Source: Streptomyces varsoviensis
GTDB lineage: Bacteria > Actinomycetota > Actinomycetes > Streptomycetales > Streptomycetaceae
Direction: 5' to 3'
Assembly (NCBI RefSeq): GCF_000718635.1
Contig: NZ_JOBF01000015.1
Span: 62,001 to 126,000, forward strand
Length of the DNA stretch: 64,000 nucleotides
Shown here: positions 26,168-34,386 of the stretch, in pieces
Layout of the letters: every line of letters begins with the position of its first letter
How positions within the stretch are numbered: position 1 is the stretch's first letter
The notes under the pieces: generated by a model
Seen by the model: the letters and a program-made list of their open reading frames with translations, nothing else
Told to the model about the DNA's origin: nothing
Databases searched by the model: none
Made by a program: the position numbers and the translations under genes

Positions 26168-26572
26168 GTGCCGCTCTCGGAGCACGAGCAGCGCATGCTC
26201 GAGCAGATGGAGCGAGCGCTGTACGCCGAAGATCCCAAATTCGCGACAGCGCTTGAGGGCAGCGGCCTGCGCACGTACACCCGGCGACGGGTCTACCAGG
26301 CGGTCGCGGGTTTTCTGGTGGGTATCGCGCTCCTCATGGCCGGAATGGTCGCCCAGCAGATCTGGATCAGCGTAGTGGGCTTCCTCGTCATGCTGGGGTG
26401 CGCGGTGCTCGCGGTCACGGGATGGCGCAAGGCGCCGAAACCGGGCGAGCAGCGGGCCTCATCAGGCGCCTCGGGCGGCACCGCCGCCCGCCGGCAGCCA
26501 CGTCAGCGCCGGTCCATGATGGGGCGCATCGAGGAGCGCTGGCAGCGCCGCCGCGACGAACAGGGCCACTGA
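26168..26572 (+). CDS. DUF3040 small membrane protein
   Basis: A 134-residue protein with the DUF3040 signature: MPLSEHEQRMLEQMERALYAEDPKFA at the N-terminus, two adjacent transmembrane helices (VAGFLVGIALLMAGMVAQQI and VVGFLVMLGCAVLAVTGW) and a basic Gln/Arg-rich tail. It begins with GTG behind a TAGGAGGACT ribosome-binding site. It corresponds by position to S. coelicolor SCO2097, an actinobacteria-specific protein near the dcw cluster, for which a role in division or cell-wall assembly has been suspected; that is context, not evidence. It is transcribed away from the transglutaminase operon and ends in a strong hairpin. Confidence 0.85.
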   Translation: MPLSEHEQRMLEQMERALYAEDPKFATALEGSGLRTYTRRRVYQAVAGFLVGIALLMAGMVAQQIWISVVGFLVMLGCAVLAVTGWRKAPKPGEQRASSGASGGTAARRQPRQRRSMMGRIEERWQRRRDEQGH

Positions 26573-26590
26573 GCCCCGATATCTTCCACC

Positions 26591-26626
26591 GGGCGCGGCC
26601 CAGGACCCCGGTCCTGAGCCGCGCCC
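26591..26626 (+). terminator. terminator after the DUF3040 gene
   Basis: GGGCGCGGC-C-CAGGAC, loop CCCG, GTCCTG-A-GCCGCGCCC: a 15-bp stem with one mismatch, starting 18 bp after the stop. Confidence 0.7.
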
Positions 26627-26659
26627 ACGCGTTGCTCCAGCCGAGTCACGGCCGCCGCG

Positions 26660-26850
26660 GCCGGCCTCCCGGCCCAGCCGCCGGCCCCTCGGCTCACCGG
26701 CCCGTCGGCCTTTCGGCTCTCCAGCTCACCGGTTCCTGGCCTCTCGGCTCCTCGCCGCCCCGGCTCCTCCGCTCGTCGGTCTGGGCCCGTCGGCCCCTCG
26801 GCTCACCGACTTCCTCGGCCCCTCGGCCCGCCGGCGGCCGGTGCGCGCGC
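26660..26850. repeat. imperfect CTCGGCCC / CTCGGCTC repeat tract
   Basis: About 190 bp of irregular tandem CTCGGCCCCTCGGCTCACCGG-like units lie in the 426-bp convergent gap between the DUF3040 gene and the transglutaminase gene. The frame-neutral composition and absence of ribosome-binding sites argue against coding. The rest of the gap to 26998 is GC-rich, without a visible feature. Confidence 0.5.
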
Positions 26851-26998
26851 CCCTGCCGCAGGCGGCGGCCGCTCGGTTGCCCCCACCTGTCCGCCCGGCT
26901 GCCTGGCCGTCGGCGCACCAGCCCGTGGCCCTGGCCCGCCCCTCGTCCCGTCCGGCTGGACCTGGGCCTGGACCTGGACCTGGCCGGAGGGCTGCCCG

Positions 26999-29431
26999 TC
27001 ACGCTCGCTGCCGTGAGAAGCGCAGCGCCGTCGTCGCCCGGCGGGTGAGGGAGGCGAGGCGGCCGGTGCGGAGCCGGGCGATCGCGGTGGTCCAGCGCCG
27101 GGAGAGCGCCCACGCGACGCGGATGGTCGAGCGCGGTGCCAGCAGCCCCCGCAGCCGGCCGGCCCGCCCGGCCGAGGCCCGCAGCCCGGTCCGTACGAGC
27201 TGGACGTCGGCCGCGAGCCCGCCGACCGGACGCGGGCGCGGCGCGTAGAGCACCTGCTCCACCGCCGCGGCCACCCGGTGCGCGGCCTCGGCCGCCGCGG
27301 TGTCCAGGCCGCCGAGCCGTACGATCCGGGCCGCGGCCTTGCGCGGGGTCTGCGAGTCGTCCGGCGGCACGCCGTAGTCCCAGCCGGAGTCGATGAGCTC
27401 CCGCCAGGCCGCGAGGGTGCGGTCCGCGCCGTCCCGCGGGGTGCGCCCGCCGGAGTCGCCGAGCCGCCGGGCCCGTACCCGGGTGCGCCACAGCATCGGG
27501 AGCGCCAGCGCCACCAGCGCCGCCAGGCCCACGGAGCCGCCCACGGCCGCGGTCGTCGACCGGCCGCCGTCGCCGGGGCCGCCGCCCGCCGGGTGCGCCG
27601 CGCCGCCGCACTCCCCGAGCCGTTTCGCCTGCGGCGGGCAGCTCTCGGCGGCCGACGCCCCGGCCGAGGGGGCCGCCGAGCGGCTGGGCACCGGCGTCGG
27701 GGTGCCGGGGTCCGTGCCGGACGGCGTCTGCGCGATCGTGTAGTCGGGCTGCGAGCCCCGGCTGGGCGTGGGCTCGAACCGGGTCCAGCCGACGCCCTCG
27801 AAATACAGCTCGGGCCACGCGTGCGCGTCCTTGGAGCCGACCGACATGGTGCCGTCGACCTGCGGGGTCCCCGGCGTGAAGCCGACCGCGACCCGCGCCG
27901 GGATGCCCAGCGTCCGCGCCATCGCCGCCATCGAGAACGAGAAATGGACGCAGAACCCCTCCTTGTCGTGGAGGAACTTCGTTATGGCGGTACTGCCGCT
28001 GCCCGACCGCACCTCGGTGTTGTACCGGAAGCCGCCGGTCGTGGAGAACCACTCCTGGAGCTTCACGGCCTGCCCGTACGCGGTCGTGGCCCCCGCCGTC
28101 ACCTTCTTCGCCTGGTCGCGGACCGTGGACGGCAGCGAGCCCGGCACCTTCGTGTACTCGTCCAGGAGCCGCTTCGACGGCGCGGGCGCCGCCGCCAACT
28201 GGGAGCTCGTCGGCTGCACCAGCAGGCTCGACACCTGATAGCGCGAGCCCCGCGTGGTCTGCCCGTGGTCACCGACCAGGGTCCGCCCCTCGGGCTCGAA
28301 CCGCCAGCGCCCGCCGACCGACACCCGCGTGGCCGGGTAGGGGAGCGGCAGATAGGTCTGGCCGTAGGTCTCGGCGGCCACGACGGAGGTGTTGACGGTG
28401 TCCGTGCGGACCTCGGGCGAGAGCCCGGACGGCGTGGGCAGCGGGTCCGGCACATCGGTGATGTGCCGCTCGGACGCCTTCCAGGACGAGCCGTCGAACT
28501 GGTCCAGGGCCACGATCCGCAGATACATGTTCTGGGTGTCGCTCGTCGACGTGCGGTACCGCAGCACCTCGTGGTTCTCGGGCTGGTTGAGGCTGTTCTG
28601 GAGCGAGACCAGTGGATTCACCGCCGAGATCGTCCCGCCGCCGGCGTCCTGGCTGCCGCCGGCCCCCCGGGACCCCAGCAGGCCGTCGTCCATCGTCGGC
28701 AGCACCGCGGGCACCGCCAGCGCGATGCCCAGCGCGAGCGCGCCGATCCGCCGCCCCGTACGGACCGGGGCGAGGGCGGTGCCGCCCGCCCCGGGGCCCA
28801 GGGTGCTGCTCGGGCCGGTGGGGCGCCGCGCGCCGCCCCCGGCGAAGACCCGCCCCCACTGGGAGAGCCGGTCCCGCCCCTCGGCGAGGAGCAGCAGCAG
28901 GAAGCCGCCGGCCGCCGCCAGGAACCACAGCCAGTCGGCGCCGCCCTTGGCCATCCCCGCCGCGACCGAGTACAGCGCGAGGAGCGGCAGCCCGGCGGGC
29001 GCGGCGCTGCGGTACGTGACGGCGAGCGCGTCCACCGCCAGCCCCACCACCAGCACGCCGCCGACCAGCAGCAGCCTGATACCCTCCGTCGTCGGAGCCG
29101 GTATGGCGTACCGCCCGACGTCGTCGGCGCCCTCCCGCAGCAACTGCCCGAACTCGTGGAAGACCTCCGGGCCGGGCAGCAGCCCCCCGACCGCCTCGCT
29201 CTGCGCGAAGACCAGGGTGAGCAGCAGCAGCCCGACGGCCGCCTGCACCAGCACCGTCAGCGCCCGGGCCAGCGGCACCCGGCGGGCCAGCGCGCCCACC
29301 GAGCTCTGGATCAGCACGAGGAGCGCGGCCTGCAGGAACCATGTCGCGTGGTCGACCAGCGGGAGCAGCGCGCAGGACGCGGCCAGCGTCGCCACCGCCG
29401 CGCACACCGCGAGCCGGGCGCGTCCACTCAT
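26999..29431 (-). CDS. transglutaminase-like membrane protein (TgpA type)
   Basis: An 810-residue protein with about six transmembrane helices in residues 1-245, a large extracytoplasmic transglutaminase-like domain (about 280-560), a Pro/Ser spacer, one more helix (about 655) and a cytoplasmic tail with a DUF4129-like region (WRELIDSGWDYG...AAHRVAAAVEQVLYAP). The catalytic Cys494 (GFCVHFS), His537 (DAHAW) and an acidic residue at about 553 (FEPTP, Glu where Asp is usual) are present. The ATG overlaps the stop of the DUF58 gene (ATGA). With DUF58 and MoxR it forms the typical three-gene operon; a peptidoglycan or secreted protein target is possible but unproven. Confidence 0.87.
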   Translation of the reverse strand: MSGRARLAVCAAVATLAASCALLPLVDHATWFLQAALLVLIQSSVGALARRVPLARALTVLVQAAVGLLLLTLVFAQSEAVGGLLPGPEVFHEFGQLLREGADDVGRYAIPAPTTEGIRLLLVGGVLVVGLAVDALAVTYRSAAPAGLPLLALYSVAAGMAKGGADWLWFLAAAGGFLLLLLAEGRDRLSQWGRVFAGGGARRPTGPSSTLGPGAGGTALAPVRTGRRIGALALGIALAVPAVLPTMDDGLLGSRGAGGSQDAGGGTISAVNPLVSLQNSLNQPENHEVLRYRTSTSDTQNMYLRIVALDQFDGSSWKASERHITDVPDPLPTPSGLSPEVRTDTVNTSVVAAETYGQTYLPLPYPATRVSVGGRWRFEPEGRTLVGDHGQTTRGSRYQVSSLLVQPTSSQLAAAPAPSKRLLDEYTKVPGSLPSTVRDQAKKVTAGATTAYGQAVKLQEWFSTTGGFRYNTEVRSGSGSTAITKFLHDKEGFCVHFSFSMAAMARTLGIPARVAVGFTPGTPQVDGTMSVGSKDAHAWPELYFEGVGWTRFEPTPSRGSQPDYTIAQTPSGTDPGTPTPVPSRSAAPSAGASAAESCPPQAKRLGECGGAAHPAGGGPGDGGRSTTAAVGGSVGLAALVALALPMLWRTRVRARRLGDSGGRTPRDGADRTLAAWRELIDSGWDYGVPPDDSQTPRKAAARIVRLGGLDTAAAEAAHRVAAAVEQVLYAPRPRPVGGLAADVQLVRTGLRASAGRAGRLRGLLAPRSTIRVAWALSRRWTTAIARLRTGRLASLTRRATTALRFSRQRA

Positions 29432-30807
29432 GACCAGCTCCCTGCCGTCGTGCCGTCCTGCTCCGAGGTCCCGCTCGTGCGGGCGCGCTGCTGGTCGGCC
29501 CGGCGCCACAGCGCGGCCAGTGACGCCCCCGGCTCCACGGGCAGCGCCGTCCACCCCGCCTCGCGCAGCATCCGCAGCCGGTCCTCCAGCTCCTCGGCGT
29601 CGCCGCCGCGCACGTCCCGCGCCCAGGACGGCGAGTCGAGGAGGAAGGCGACCGCCGGGCCGCCGCGCTGCCGCATCCGCCCGGCGAGCGCCGCCTGCTC
29701 CTCGTCGAGGTCGCCGAAGAACGCGATGAGCAGCCCCTCGCCGCCGCCGCGCAGCGTGTCGTAGGCGGGGGACAGGGTCTCGCCCTCGGAGTGGTCCACC
29801 ACCGCCAGGGTGTCCAGGACCAGCCCCGCCGCGTCCGCGGAGTCATGGGCGGAGCCCGCGTACCCGCCCATGCCGTCGGGGCCGGGGACCGAGTCGCCGG
29901 TGTCGGTCAGCAGCCGCACCGAGAAGCCCCGCTCCAGCAGGTGCACGGAGGTCGAGGCGGCGGCGGAGACCGCCCACTCGAAGGCCGAGTCGGGCCCTGC
30001 CCCCTGGAAGGCGATGCCGCGGGTGTCCAGCAGCACCGTGCAGTGGGCGCGCCGCGGCTGCTCCTCGCGGCGCACCATCAGCTCGCCGTAGCGGGCGGTG
30101 GAGCGCCAGTGCACCCGGCGCAGATCGTCGCCGTGGCGGTATTCGCGGGGGATGACATCGTCCTCGCCGGCCAGGGCGACGGACCGCAGCCGCCCGTCGC
30201 CGTATCCGGCGGCCTCGCCCGCGAGGCGCACCGCGGGCAGCGGCTCGACGCGCGGCACGACGGTCAGCGTGTCGTACGTGCTGAAGGCGCGGGTCAGCTC
30301 GCACATCCCGAACGGGTCGGTGAGCCGGAGCTGCAACGGCCCCAGCGGATAGCGCCCGCGCAGGTCCGAGCGGACCCGGTAGGAGACCTCGCGCCGGCCG
30401 CCCGCCTCCACCCGGTCGAGCACGAAGCGCGGCCGGGGCCCGAGCACGTACGGCACCCGGTCCTGGAGCATCAGCAGGCCGGTGGGCAGCCGCGAGACAT
30501 TGTCGATCCGCAGATGCACGCGGGCCTCGGCGGCGGCGGGCACCCGGGCGGGCGACAGCCGCCGGCCGCCCGCGACCCGGTGCCGGGTGCGGTGCAGCAC
30601 GACCACGCAGACCAGCGGCAGCACCGCGAGCAGCAGGCCGACCCGCAGCAGGTCGGACTGGCCGAGCACGTACGAGCAGACGGCGGCGGCCACGCCCGCG
30701 GCCAGGAACGACCGGCCGCGCGTGGTCAGGCCGGCGAGCGCCGACCGCAGGCCGCCGCCGTCGCCCACGTCGGCCTCCGCCGCTCCCGCGGACCCCCCGG
30801 GCCGCAT
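29428..30807 (-). CDS. DUF58 domain protein
   Basis: A 459-residue protein with two N-terminal membrane helices (RSFLAAGVAAAVCSYVLG and VGLLLAVLPLVCVVVL), a beta-rich segment and a C-terminal DUF58/vWA-like part containing the family block IPREYRHGDDLRRVHWRSTARYGELMVRREEQP (around residue 250) and a metal-ion-adhesion-like LLDTRG. DUF58 proteins regularly accompany MoxR AAA+ ATPases and are thought to act as their clients or partners. Its start overlaps the MoxR stop by one base (TGATG) and its stop overlaps the transglutaminase start, so all three are coupled. The precise function is unknown. Confidence 0.88.
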   Translation of the reverse strand: MRPGGSAGAAEADVGDGGGLRSALAGLTTRGRSFLAAGVAAAVCSYVLGQSDLLRVGLLLAVLPLVCVVVLHRTRHRVAGGRRLSPARVPAAAEARVHLRIDNVSRLPTGLLMLQDRVPYVLGPRPRFVLDRVEAGGRREVSYRVRSDLRGRYPLGPLQLRLTDPFGMCELTRAFSTYDTLTVVPRVEPLPAVRLAGEAAGYGDGRLRSVALAGEDDVIPREYRHGDDLRRVHWRSTARYGELMVRREEQPRRAHCTVLLDTRGIAFQGAGPDSAFEWAVSAAASTSVHLLERGFSVRLLTDTGDSVPGPDGMGGYAGSAHDSADAAGLVLDTLAVVDHSEGETLSPAYDTLRGGGEGLLIAFFGDLDEEQAALAGRMRQRGGPAVAFLLDSPSWARDVRGGDAEELEDRLRMLREAGWTALPVEPGASLAALWRRADQQRARTSGTSEQDGTTAGSWS

Positions 30808-31847
30808 CACAGCCGCCGGGAGCCCGGCGGCTGCCCGCCGTACGCCGGGGGCGCCGGCGGCATCGGCGGCGCCCCCCGGTGCTCGGCGGTGGGCACCGGG
30901 GTGCGCTGCAGGATGTCGGCCACGACCTGCTCGGCCGTGCGCCGGTTGAGCTGGGCCTGCGCGGTGGGCAGCAGCCGGTGCGCGAGCACCGCGACGGCGA
31001 GCGCCTGCACGTCGTCGGGGAGGGCGAACTCCCGGCCCTCCAGCGCCGCCGCGGCCTTGGCGGCCCGCAGCAGATGCAGCGTCGCGCGCGGCGACGCGCC
31101 GAGTCTGAGGTCCGGGTGCCGGCGCGTGGCGGCGACGAGGTCCACCGCGTACCGCCGCACGGAGTCCGCCACGTGGACGGTGCGGACCGCTTCGACGAGC
31201 TTGATGATCTCGTGCGCGTGCGCCACCGGCTGGAGGTCGTCCAGGGGGGACGCGCCGCCGTGCACGTCCAGCATCTGAAGCTCGGCCTCCGGGCTCGGGT
31301 AGCCGATGGAGACCCGGGCCATGAACCGGTCGCGCTGCGCCTCCGGGAGCGGGTACGTGCCCTCCATCTCGACCGGGTTCTGCGTGGCCACCACCATGAA
31401 GGGGCTCGGGAGCTGGTACGTCTGCCCGTCGATGGTGACCTGCCGCTCCTCCATCGACTCCAGCAGCGCCGACTGGGTCTTGGGGGAGGCGCGGTTGATC
31501 TCGTCGCCGATCACGATCTGGGCGAAGATCGCGCCCGGTTTGAACTCGAAGTCGCGCCGCTGCTGGTCGTAGACGCTCACGCCCGTGATGTCGGACGGCA
31601 GCAGGTCCGGCGTGAACTGGATGCGCCGCACCGAGCAGTCGATGGACCGCGCCAGCGCCTTGGCGAGCATCGTCTTGCCCACCCCCGGCACGTCCTCGAT
31701 GAGCAGATGGCCCTCGGCCATCAGCACCGTCAGCGAAAGCCGTACGACCTCCGGCTTGCCCTCGATCACGCCCTCCACCGACCTGCGGATACGCTCCGCC
31801 GTGGTGGTCAGATCGCTGAGGCTCGCTCGCTCGTCATAGGTCGTCAC
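30807..31847 (-). CDS. MoxR-family AAA+ ATPase
   Basis: A 346-residue AAA+ protein. Walker A is DVPGVGKTMLAKA (residues 52-64), Walker B IGDEINRA (113-120), with sensor 1 in ATQNPVEMEGTYPLPEAQRDRF, an arginine finger region and a C-terminal lid. MoxR ATPases act as chaperones in maturing metalloenzymes, membrane or wall-linked complexes. The GTG start has GAGGAGG upstream at good spacing. It is the first gene of MoxR-DUF58-transglutaminase, next to the dcw cluster but on the opposite strand. The Pro-rich last 30 residues are non-conserved. Confidence 0.93.
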   Translation of the reverse strand: MTTYDERASLSDLTTTAERIRRSVEGVIEGKPEVVRLSLTVLMAEGHLLIEDVPGVGKTMLAKALARSIDCSVRRIQFTPDLLPSDITGVSVYDQQRRDFEFKPGAIFAQIVIGDEINRASPKTQSALLESMEERQVTIDGQTYQLPSPFMVVATQNPVEMEGTYPLPEAQRDRFMARVSIGYPSPEAELQMLDVHGGASPLDDLQPVAHAHEIIKLVEAVRTVHVADSVRRYAVDLVAATRRHPDLRLGASPRATLHLLRAAKAAAALEGREFALPDDVQALAVAVLAHRLLPTAQAQLNRRTAEQVVADILQRTPVPTAEHRGAPPMPPAPPAYGGQPPGSRRL

Positions 31848-32048
31848 CCGGCCCTCCTCGGCCCGCTCTCAAAGCCCTGGTCCTCCGTACGGACCGGCCC
31901 ACCCCGAATGCGCGGCCCCAGCGCCCCGCACCGGCGGAGCGCTGGACCACGCACGTATTCTCGCCGTCCCGGCGGCGTCGCGTCACCGCCTGTGGATAAC
32001 TCTCCGCCGGGGCCGGTTCCGAGCTCTCTCATGTGATCGTTCACGGCG

Positions 32049-32603
32049 TCAGGCGCGCCCGGCGACCTCCCGGAGCAGACCCGTCGTCACATCGAAGACG
32101 AAGCCGCGGACGTCGTCGGTGTGCAGCAGGAACGGCGAGGTGCGCACGCGCTGCATCGACTGCCGCACGTCGCTGTCGAGGTCCTTGAACGACTCGACGG
32201 CCCACGACGGCCGCTGTCCGACCTCGGCCTCCAGATCATGCCGGAAGTCCTCGGTCAGGCCCAGCAGGCCGCAGCCGGTGTGGTGGATCAGCACGACCGA
32301 GCGGGTGCCCAGCGCGCGCTGGCTGATCGTCAGGGAGCGGATGGTGTCGTCGGTGACCACGCCGCCGGCGTTGCGGATGGTGTGGCAGTCGCCGAGCTCC
32401 AGGCCGAGCGCGGCGTGCAGGTCGAGGCGGGCGTCCATGCAGGCGACGACGGCGACCTTGAGGACCGGGCGGGCGTCCATGCCCGGGTCGCGGAAGGCGG
32501 CGGCGTAGCGTTCGTTGGCCTCGACCAGACGGTCGGTGACGGTTCCTTCGGCGGGGGCGCCGTCGTGGTGCTGGGACGGCGGCTGAGACGCAGATATCGA
32601 CAT
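32049..32603 (-). CDS. beta-class carbonic anhydrase
   Basis: A 184-residue beta-carbonic anhydrase interconverting CO2 and bicarbonate. Zinc ligands and the dyad are visible: Cys55, Asp57 and Arg59 in ACMDARLD, and His108 and Cys111 in HHTGC. The ATG at 32603 is preferred because the upstream extension (32 residues) lacks family similarity. It is an isolated gene whose promoter region is shared divergently with the start of the dcw cluster. The size fits the short bacterial type (similar to M. tuberculosis Rv1284). Confidence 0.88.
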   Translation of the reverse strand: MSISASQPPSQHHDGAPAEGTVTDRLVEANERYAAAFRDPGMDARPVLKVAVVACMDARLDLHAALGLELGDCHTIRNAGGVVTDDTIRSLTISQRALGTRSVVLIHHTGCGLLGLTEDFRHDLEAEVGQRPSWAVESFKDLDSDVRQSMQRVRTSPFLLHTDDVRGFVFDVTTGLLREVAGRA

Positions 32604-32764
32604 GTGTACGAAGGTAGCCCGCCGCAGGTCGCCCAGCCTCTGCGCGGGTCGATAAACCCGTGTCGCACGGATGCCTGTGAGGTAACCCACAAGGCCCATC
32701 GCCGCGCGGACGGGCAGGCGGGAGCGGCGGCCCCGGGCCGTCGCGGGACGCGCTGGCCAATTGG

Positions 32765-32792
32765 TTGACCGAGGGGACGAGTGGACTAAAGT
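32765..32792 (+). promoter_or_regulatory. candidate promoter of the dcw cluster
   Basis: TTGACC and TAAAGT separated by 16 bp, about 195 bp before the rsmH ATG in the 383-bp divergent gap. The match to a housekeeping sigma promoter is good at -35 and fair at -10. The rest of the gap holds GC-rich sequence and a small CGGGT/ACCCG hairpin near 32645. Confidence 0.45.
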
Positions 32793-32986
32793 GGCGCGAA
32801 GTGGGAGGCGTGACGCTCCCCTTGGATCCGATTACTCCACGTGCGCGGGGCGTACGTGCCGCTCGGCCTCCTCCCGCTCCGGTCGCCTGACGTCACTTCC
32901 CCGGCGCCAGACCGGCCGCTTCCCCTTCGAGCGGGCGGGGACCCGGCGGTACGCGCGGACCCGCGCCGAACCCTTCAGAAGGGCGC

Positions 32987-33946
32987 ATGGCCAGCGAAGC
33001 GCGACATGTTCCGGTGATGCTCCAGCGCTGTCTCGACGTGCTGGCGCCCGCCCTCGCGGAGCCCGGAGCGGTCGTCGTCGACTGCACGCTCGGCCTCGGC
33101 GGCCACAGCGAAGCGCTGCTGTCCACCTTCCCCGCCGCCCGGCTCGTGGCCCTCGACCGGGACCCGGCCGCCCTCGAGCTCGCCGGCGAGCGCCTGGCGC
33201 CCTACGGCGACCGCGCCACCCTCGTGCACGCCGTCTACGACGAGATCGGCGACGTACTGGACCGGCTCGCCATCCCGCGCGTCCAGGGCGTCCTCTTCGA
33301 CCTCGGCGTCTCCTCCATGCAACTGGACGAGGCCGACCGCGGCTTCGCCTACGCCCAGGACGCGCCGCTGGACATGCGGATGGACCAGACGACGGGCATC
33401 GGCGCCGCCGAGGTCCTCAACACCTACCCGCCCGGCGAACTGGTGCGCATCCTGCGCGCGTACGGCGAGGAGAAGCAGGCCAAGCGGATCGTGGGCGCCA
33501 TCGTCCGGGAGCGGGAGAAGGAGCCGTTCCGCAACAGCGCCCGCCTCGTCGACCTGATCCGCGAGGCGCTGCCGCAGGCGGCCAAGCGGACCGGCGGCAA
33601 CCCCGCCAAGCGCACCTTCCAGGCGCTGCGCATCGAGGTCAACGGCGAACTGGCGAGCGTGGAGCGCGCCATTCCGGCCGCCGTGGGCGCGCTGGCCGTC
33701 GGCGGCCGGATCGCCGTCCTGTCGTACCAGTCCCTGGAGGACCGCATCGTCAAGCAGGTCTTCGCCGCCGGGGCCGCCAACACCGCGCCGCCCGGCCTGC
33801 CCGTCGTGCCCGAGCGCTACCAGCCGCGCCTCAAGCTCCTCACGCGCGGCGCGGAGCTGCCCACCGAGGAGGAGGTCGCCGAGAACCGGCGCGCCGCCCC
33901 CGCCCGGCTGCGCGCCGCCCAGCGCATCCGCGAGGACGCCCCGTGA
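32987..33946 (+). CDS. rsmH: 16S rRNA (cytosine(1402)-N(4))-methyltransferase
   Basis: A 319-residue RsmH (MraW) that methylates C1402 of 16S rRNA and, as in nearly all bacteria, heads the dcw cluster. Key blocks are [27 protein letters not shown] (SAM site), [25 protein letters not shown] and RIEVNGEL. The ATG at 32987 is the first that matches the family. Its stop overlaps the FtsL start (GTGA). No mraZ is found upstream in this window; a carbonic anhydrase gene lies divergently instead. Confidence 0.95.
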   Translation: MASEARHVPVMLQRCLDVLAPALAEPGAVVVDCTLGLGGHSEALLSTFPAARLVALDRDPAALELAGERLAPYGDRATLVHAVYDEIGDVLDRLAIPRVQGVLFDLGVSSMQLDEADRGFAYAQDAPLDMRMDQTTGIGAAEVLNTYPPGELVRILRAYGEEKQAKRIVGAIVREREKEPFRNSARLVDLIREALPQAAKRTGGNPAKRTFQALRIEVNGELASVERAIPAAVGALAVGGRIAVLSYQSLEDRIVKQVFAAGAANTAPPGLPVVPERYQPRLKLLTRGAELPTEEEVAENRRAAPARLRAAQRIREDAP

Positions 33947-34383
33947 CGGCCGCCGCGCGCCGGCCCGGCGCCCGGCTCGGCCGTCTGCTGCCCGCCGGGC
34001 CCGCGGGGGCCAGGCGCACCCCCTTCGTCCTGCTCGTCGTGGTGCTGCTCGGCTCCGGCCTGATCGGCCTCCTGGTGCTCAACTCCTCGCTCAACCAGGG
34101 CTCCTTCGAGCTCAGCAGGCTCCAGAAGCAGACCACCGAGCTGACGGACGAGCAGCAGGCGCTGCAGCAGGAGGTCGACAAGCTCTCCGCCCCCGACGCG
34201 CTGGACCGGCGCGCGCGCGAGCTGGGCATGGTGCCCGGCGGCAACCCGGCCTTCCTCGGCCCGGACGGCACGGTCCACGGCGTGCCGTCCCCGGCGCCCA
34301 AGGCCGGCGACGATCAGGTCTCGTACTCGGAACCGCTCCGGCAGCGGCCCCCGGCCCCCCTCCAGCCCGCCCCCGGCAGGTGA
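33943..34383 (+). CDS. ftsL: cell division protein FtsL-like
   Basis: A 146-residue bitopic protein with a basic N-terminus, one transmembrane helix ([19 protein letters not shown], about 30-48) and a short coiled coil ([25 protein letters not shown]) followed by a family segment [11 protein letters not shown]. This is the FtsL/DivIC-like septum initiator of actinobacteria, expected to form the FtsQLB scaffold. The start GTG overlaps the rsmH stop, so it is translated by coupling. Size, position and topology all agree; sequence conservation alone is weak, as usual for FtsL. Confidence 0.87.
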   Translation: MTAAARRPGARLGRLLPAGPAGARRTPFVLLVVVLLGSGLIGLLVLNSSLNQGSFELSRLQKQTTELTDEQQALQQEVDKLSAPDALDRRARELGMVPGGNPAFLGPDGTVHGVPSPAPKAGDDQVSYSEPLRQRPPAPLQPAPGR

Positions 34384-34386
34384 CGC

